DNA of 16,854 nucleotides from an uncultured Prevotella sp. GTDB lineage: Bacteria; Bacteroidota; Bacteroidia; Bacteroidales; Bacteroidaceae. Under the pieces are notes generated by a model. The model made no database searches. It saw nothing but the letters and a program-made list of their open reading frames with translations, and was not told where the DNA came from. The stretch lies in assembly GCA_900557405.1 (NCBI GenBank), contig USSF01000048.1, forward strand, positions 1-16,854, read 5' to 3'. Position numbers and translations under genes: made by a program. Below are positions 14,597 through 16,854 of this stretch, in pieces (the first letter of the stretch is position 1; each line of letters opens with the position of its first letter).

Positions 14597-14794
14597 TTAT
14601 TCATCCCAAAGGCTTCCCGAGTTGTTACCCTTGGCTCCGAAGCTGTCATCATCTTTCGGATTGTTTGGGTCTTCTTCCACGATACCGAATCCGTTATTGC
14701 CATTCGGAGTCCAACCACTGACAGCAGCCATCAACGTTGCTGATTCTACATTTACCACATTAATGGTTGGTACAATATATTTATTCTTTTTCAT
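14597..14794 (-). CDS. Short acidic Bacteroidales peptide (leader-like N-terminus)
   Basis: A 65-residue protein starting 28 bases after the large surface gene, so probably in the same transcript. The N-terminus reads MKKNKYIVPTINVVNVE, then SATLMAAVSGW; the rest is Gly/Asn-rich and acidic (EEDPNNPKDDDSFGAKG, ending SGSLWDE). I recognise the layout K-Y-I-x-P, a V-rich stretch, L-M-A, then a variable acidic tail, from many short uncharacterised proteins in Prevotella and Bacteroides. There is no typical hydrophobic signal core. The conserved head and variable tail would fit a processed peptide precursor, perhaps cut after LMAA, but no maturation or export gene is seen here. Function unknown; it could be a chaperone-like or regulatory partner of the surface protein. 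Confidence 0.75.
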   Translation of the reverse strand: MKKNKYIVPTINVVNVESATLMAAVSGWTPNGNNGFGIVEEDPNNPKDDDSFGAKGNNSGSLWDE

Positions 14795-14822
14795 AATCCG
14801 CTATTTTTCTTTTCAGGTTTTA

Positions 14823-16817
14823 TTACTTGACAAACACTTTCTTGTTGTTGACGATATACATACCCTTTGGCAAGTTGTCTGTATTATTGCTGTTCATACG
14901 AACACCGCTGATGCTATAGATGCCCATCTTATCATTTCGGTTTTGTTCCTCCACGGTCTTGATGCCGGTAGTGTTATTGTCACCTGTCGTAAATGCCATC
15001 TGCAAAGTCTTTTCTGATGGATTTGTCTCCACAAGCCAGCAGCGGTACCCCTTCACGTAGTGATTCTTCGCTGTGTGTACCATATCACCATTGTTCAGCA
15101 TGTATGCTCCCATAGGCACGAAGTCGTTGGCGTCGTTAGTCTTGTTCTGGCGCACGTATGAGCCATAGTGAATCATACCGTTATTATAAACTTCATCTTG
15201 GTGCTTGAGAGTTGCTATCTCGTCTGTATAGCTAATGCCAGTAGCAATGTATACAGGACCTTCAATCGTCTTTATGCTGCTGCCTACAGTATACTCTGTG
15301 TTTGCCAAAGGCTCATTAGTAGGCTTTATTATATAAGGTATATTCTTATGGATCAGAACTCCATTATCTTCTGTTACAGGTGTGAAGTAAATCCAGTTGT
15401 CCTCCAAGCGGTTGAATCTTGAAACTTCAGTACCCTTACCAAAAGCACTCTCCACCTGAGCAGCAGTCATATCTACAGGAAGTATCAGAGAGTTCCAATT
15501 GTCCTTATTGAACGTACGGTGGAAAATCATCTTAGCACCCGTGTATGTATCTTTCTCATCGAGAGTCTTGTCTTCATCAAGAAGCAAGTCCTTACCCATA
15601 TTGATGCTTCCATCATCGTTTATAAGGTCGCGCACTCCAAGGCCATATATCTGCGTGTTCTGTAAGAGCGATAACCCTTTCACACTCGTGATGCGCACAT
15701 TGTCGAACGACTTGGTCGGTGTGAGTGCCACGTATCCCTTGCCGCCTGCTCCGGCTGCTGCCTTTGGGGCAACTCCGGTTCCTATAACATCGGCATTGAG
15801 CACCTGCCAGTTGGTCAGTTCCTCCTGCTTTTCCCCATTGAGCCATGTTGTCATCTTGAGTACATTGCCGAGGCTCACTCCAAGTCCCAGCGACAGATTG
15901 TTGGTCAACATCACGAGCTGCTGTCCTGGGTTCACGGTTTTACCGATATTCACGGCCACCGTAGAGCCACCCAGATCCACTCCGAGCGGCAATGTGAATG
16001 CTGTTTCGTCGTCGCCGTCTATCAGATTGCTCATATTGTTGTTGCCGTTGCCCACGTTTGCCACGTTGAACATCGTAGTATTCTCCAGGTCGATGGATGC
16101 ATTGGTGTTCTCAGTAGAAACCACCTGTGCGTCCTGCATTACATTGCTTATGGCATTGTCCTTGTCGGCATCGCAAACGTAAGCATAATAGATATTCAGC
16201 TGCGAGAGGTTTGCTTCGAGCACACCTGTGTTGTAGAGCACGATTTCATCAAAGTCGGCACCCTGTGGCACATCTATACTCAGTCGCATCTTGTGGCTCT
16301 GCTCCGAGCCAATGAGTCCTGCCGAGATGGCATCCCAGTTTGTTGTTGCGCTGTGCATCACTTCCTTTCCATTCTTGAAGAGCTTGATGTTATAGAGGTT
16401 AAGCACATCGGCATTCAGTCCGCTTGTCTTCGTAGACACCACGAATCCTGCCTTCATTTTCTTTCCGTTGATACCCTGGGCAAGATTCGAATTGTTAACC
16501 GACTTGATACCCACGATACCACTGTTCTTGGCAAGCGAGATGGTTGGAATGCGATATGTGAAATCTGACAATGCCGATGTGAGCACGGCTGAAGCGTTCT
16601 TCACATCCTTTGCGATAATACTTAACAGGCCTCCGCCGAACTTGTCGCTCAGCTGGTATTTTACCGGTTCGCCCTCGTTGTTCACGAGCAGCGTCATGCC
16701 TTCGGCAGCTTTTTTCTCTGCGTTGGCATAGTGTACGATTGTCGTTTCCTTGCAGGCTTCTTTGCCTTCTGCCAGGAACTTGCAGTTATCTTTAGTGTAA
16801 CCCTTAATTCCGCAACA
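14823..16817 (-). CDS. Large surface/adhesin-like protein, 5' end lost at the inverted repeat
   Basis: The frame is open from 16817, inside the terminal repeat, to the stop at 14823 (664 codons). The first ATG is 16697, giving 624 residues, but the 35 codons between the repeat and that ATG (GYTKDNCKFLAEGKEAC.. EKKAAEG) look coding and no signal peptide is present, so the gene is 5'-truncated by the repeat rather than starting there. The body is beta-rich and Asn/Thr/Gly-rich, typical of secreted Bacteroidales proteins. A segment HRTFNKDNWNSLILPVDM resembles repeats in Prevotella surface proteins. The end (MGIYSISGVRMN.. LPKGMYIVNNKKVFVK) is the same tail type as in the protein at 57-1406, probably a type IX-like targeting or anchoring signal. 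The binding target is unknown. The 65-residue peptide gene follows by 28 bases. Confidence 0.75.
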   Translation of the reverse strand, partial: CCGIKGYTKDNCKFLAEGKEACKETTIVHYANAEKKAAEGMTLLVNNEGEPVKYQLSDKFGGGLLSIIAKDVKNASAVLTSALSDFTYRIPTISLAKNSGIVGIKSVNNSNLAQGINGKKMKAGFVVSTKTSGLNADVLNLYNIKLFKNGKEVMHSATTNWDAISAGLIGSEQSHKMRLSIDVPQGADFDEIVLYNTGVLEANLSQLNIYYAYVCDADKDNAISNVMQDAQVVSTENTNASIDLENTTMFNVANVGNGNNNMSNLIDGDDETAFTLPLGVDLGGSTVAVNIGKTVNPGQQLVMLTNNLSLGLGVSLGNVLKMTTWLNGEKQEELTNWQVLNADVIGTGVAPKAAAGAGGKGYVALTPTKSFDNVRITSVKGLSLLQNTQIYGLGVRDLINDDGSINMGKDLLLDEDKTLDEKDTYTGAKMIFHRTFNKDNWNSLILPVDMTAAQVESAFGKGTEVSRFNRLEDNWIYFTPVTEDNGVLIHKNIPYIIKPTNEPLANTEYTVGSSIKTIEGPVYIATGISYTDEIATLKHQDEVYNNGMIHYGSYVRQNKTNDANDFVPMGAYMLNNGDMVHTAKNHYVKGYRCWLVETNPSEKTLQMAFTTGDNNTTGIKTVEEQNRNDKMGIYSISGVRMNSNNTDNLPKGMYIVNNKKVFVK

Positions 16818-16851
16818 CTATAGTTTAACATTATTTATAAGTGCCTGAGCA
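16802..16851 (-). repeat. Right copy of 50-bp terminal inverted repeat
   Basis: An exact reverse complement of 1-50; three further bases (16852-16854) follow to the window end. On the minus strand it stands directly against coding sequence of the large surface gene, and its in-frame TAG (16820-16818) closes that frame. This differs from the left copy, which stands 6 bases before a complete gene start. Confidence 0.95.
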
Positions 16852-16854
16852 ACA

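Noticed and set aside
1..16854. Whole window as a transposon or phage bounded by terminal inverted repeats
   Set aside because: The content is housekeeping (two tRNAs, pyrE, comM) and envelope genes; no transposase, integrase or phage gene is present and no target duplication can be seen.

Overview
The window looks like a chromosomal stretch of a Bacteroidales bacterium, most likely Prevotella or a close relative. Supporting signs are promoters of the Bacteroidetes type (TTTG/TTG, about 20 bp, then TAnnTTTG), weak ribosome sites, many short-signal lipoproteins, two surface proteins ending in a Prevotella-like C-terminal tail (YSLSG.. or YSISG.. then a run ending VLVK or VFVK), and Bacteroidetes-style gene fusions. 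No species can be named from the sequence alone.

Layout, plus strand: a secreted repeat protein (57-1406) with a terminator; a promoter driving tRNA-Gly(GCC) and tRNA-Leu(UAA); an OmpA-like/TPR lipoprotein (1932-3608); a thioredoxin-fold lipoprotein that lacks its catalytic cysteines (3699-4691); and a YifB/ComM AAA ATPase (4799-6346). A convergent gap then carries an 11/22-bp periodic repeat array.

Layout, minus strand, read from 13003 down to 6590: an Lrp/AsnC regulator, a fused C26 gamma-glutamyl hydrolase/M19 dipeptidase, a glutaminyl cyclase-like lipoprotein, pyrE overlapping an SRPBCC gene by one base, a Rieske-like lipoprotein with CxxC pairs, and a YqiA-type hydrolase fused to a degenerate HAD-like domain. 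The first three genes are 42-54 bp apart and look co-transcribed from a promoter at 13108-13138.

The region 13004-14596 has no intact gene except possibly a 14-codon ORF. It holds three more 11/22-bp periodic arrays, a broken YhcG/DUF1016 nuclease gene with its centre deleted, an unidentified fragment and a terminator-like inverted repeat. To its right, on the minus strand, lie a 65-residue acidic peptide of a Bacteroidales small-protein type and, just upstream of it, a large surface protein that has lost its start and signal peptide.

The most striking structure is a perfect 50-bp inverted repeat at the two ends of the window (1-50 and 16802-16851). On the left it lies just upstream of a secreted protein gene. 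On the right it directly truncates the 5' end of the large surface gene. This could be recombination between promoter-proximal repeats (surface-gene switching) or an assembly effect at a multicopy repeat; sequence alone cannot decide. The second candidate novelty is the family of intergenic arrays built from 11-bp words in both orientations.
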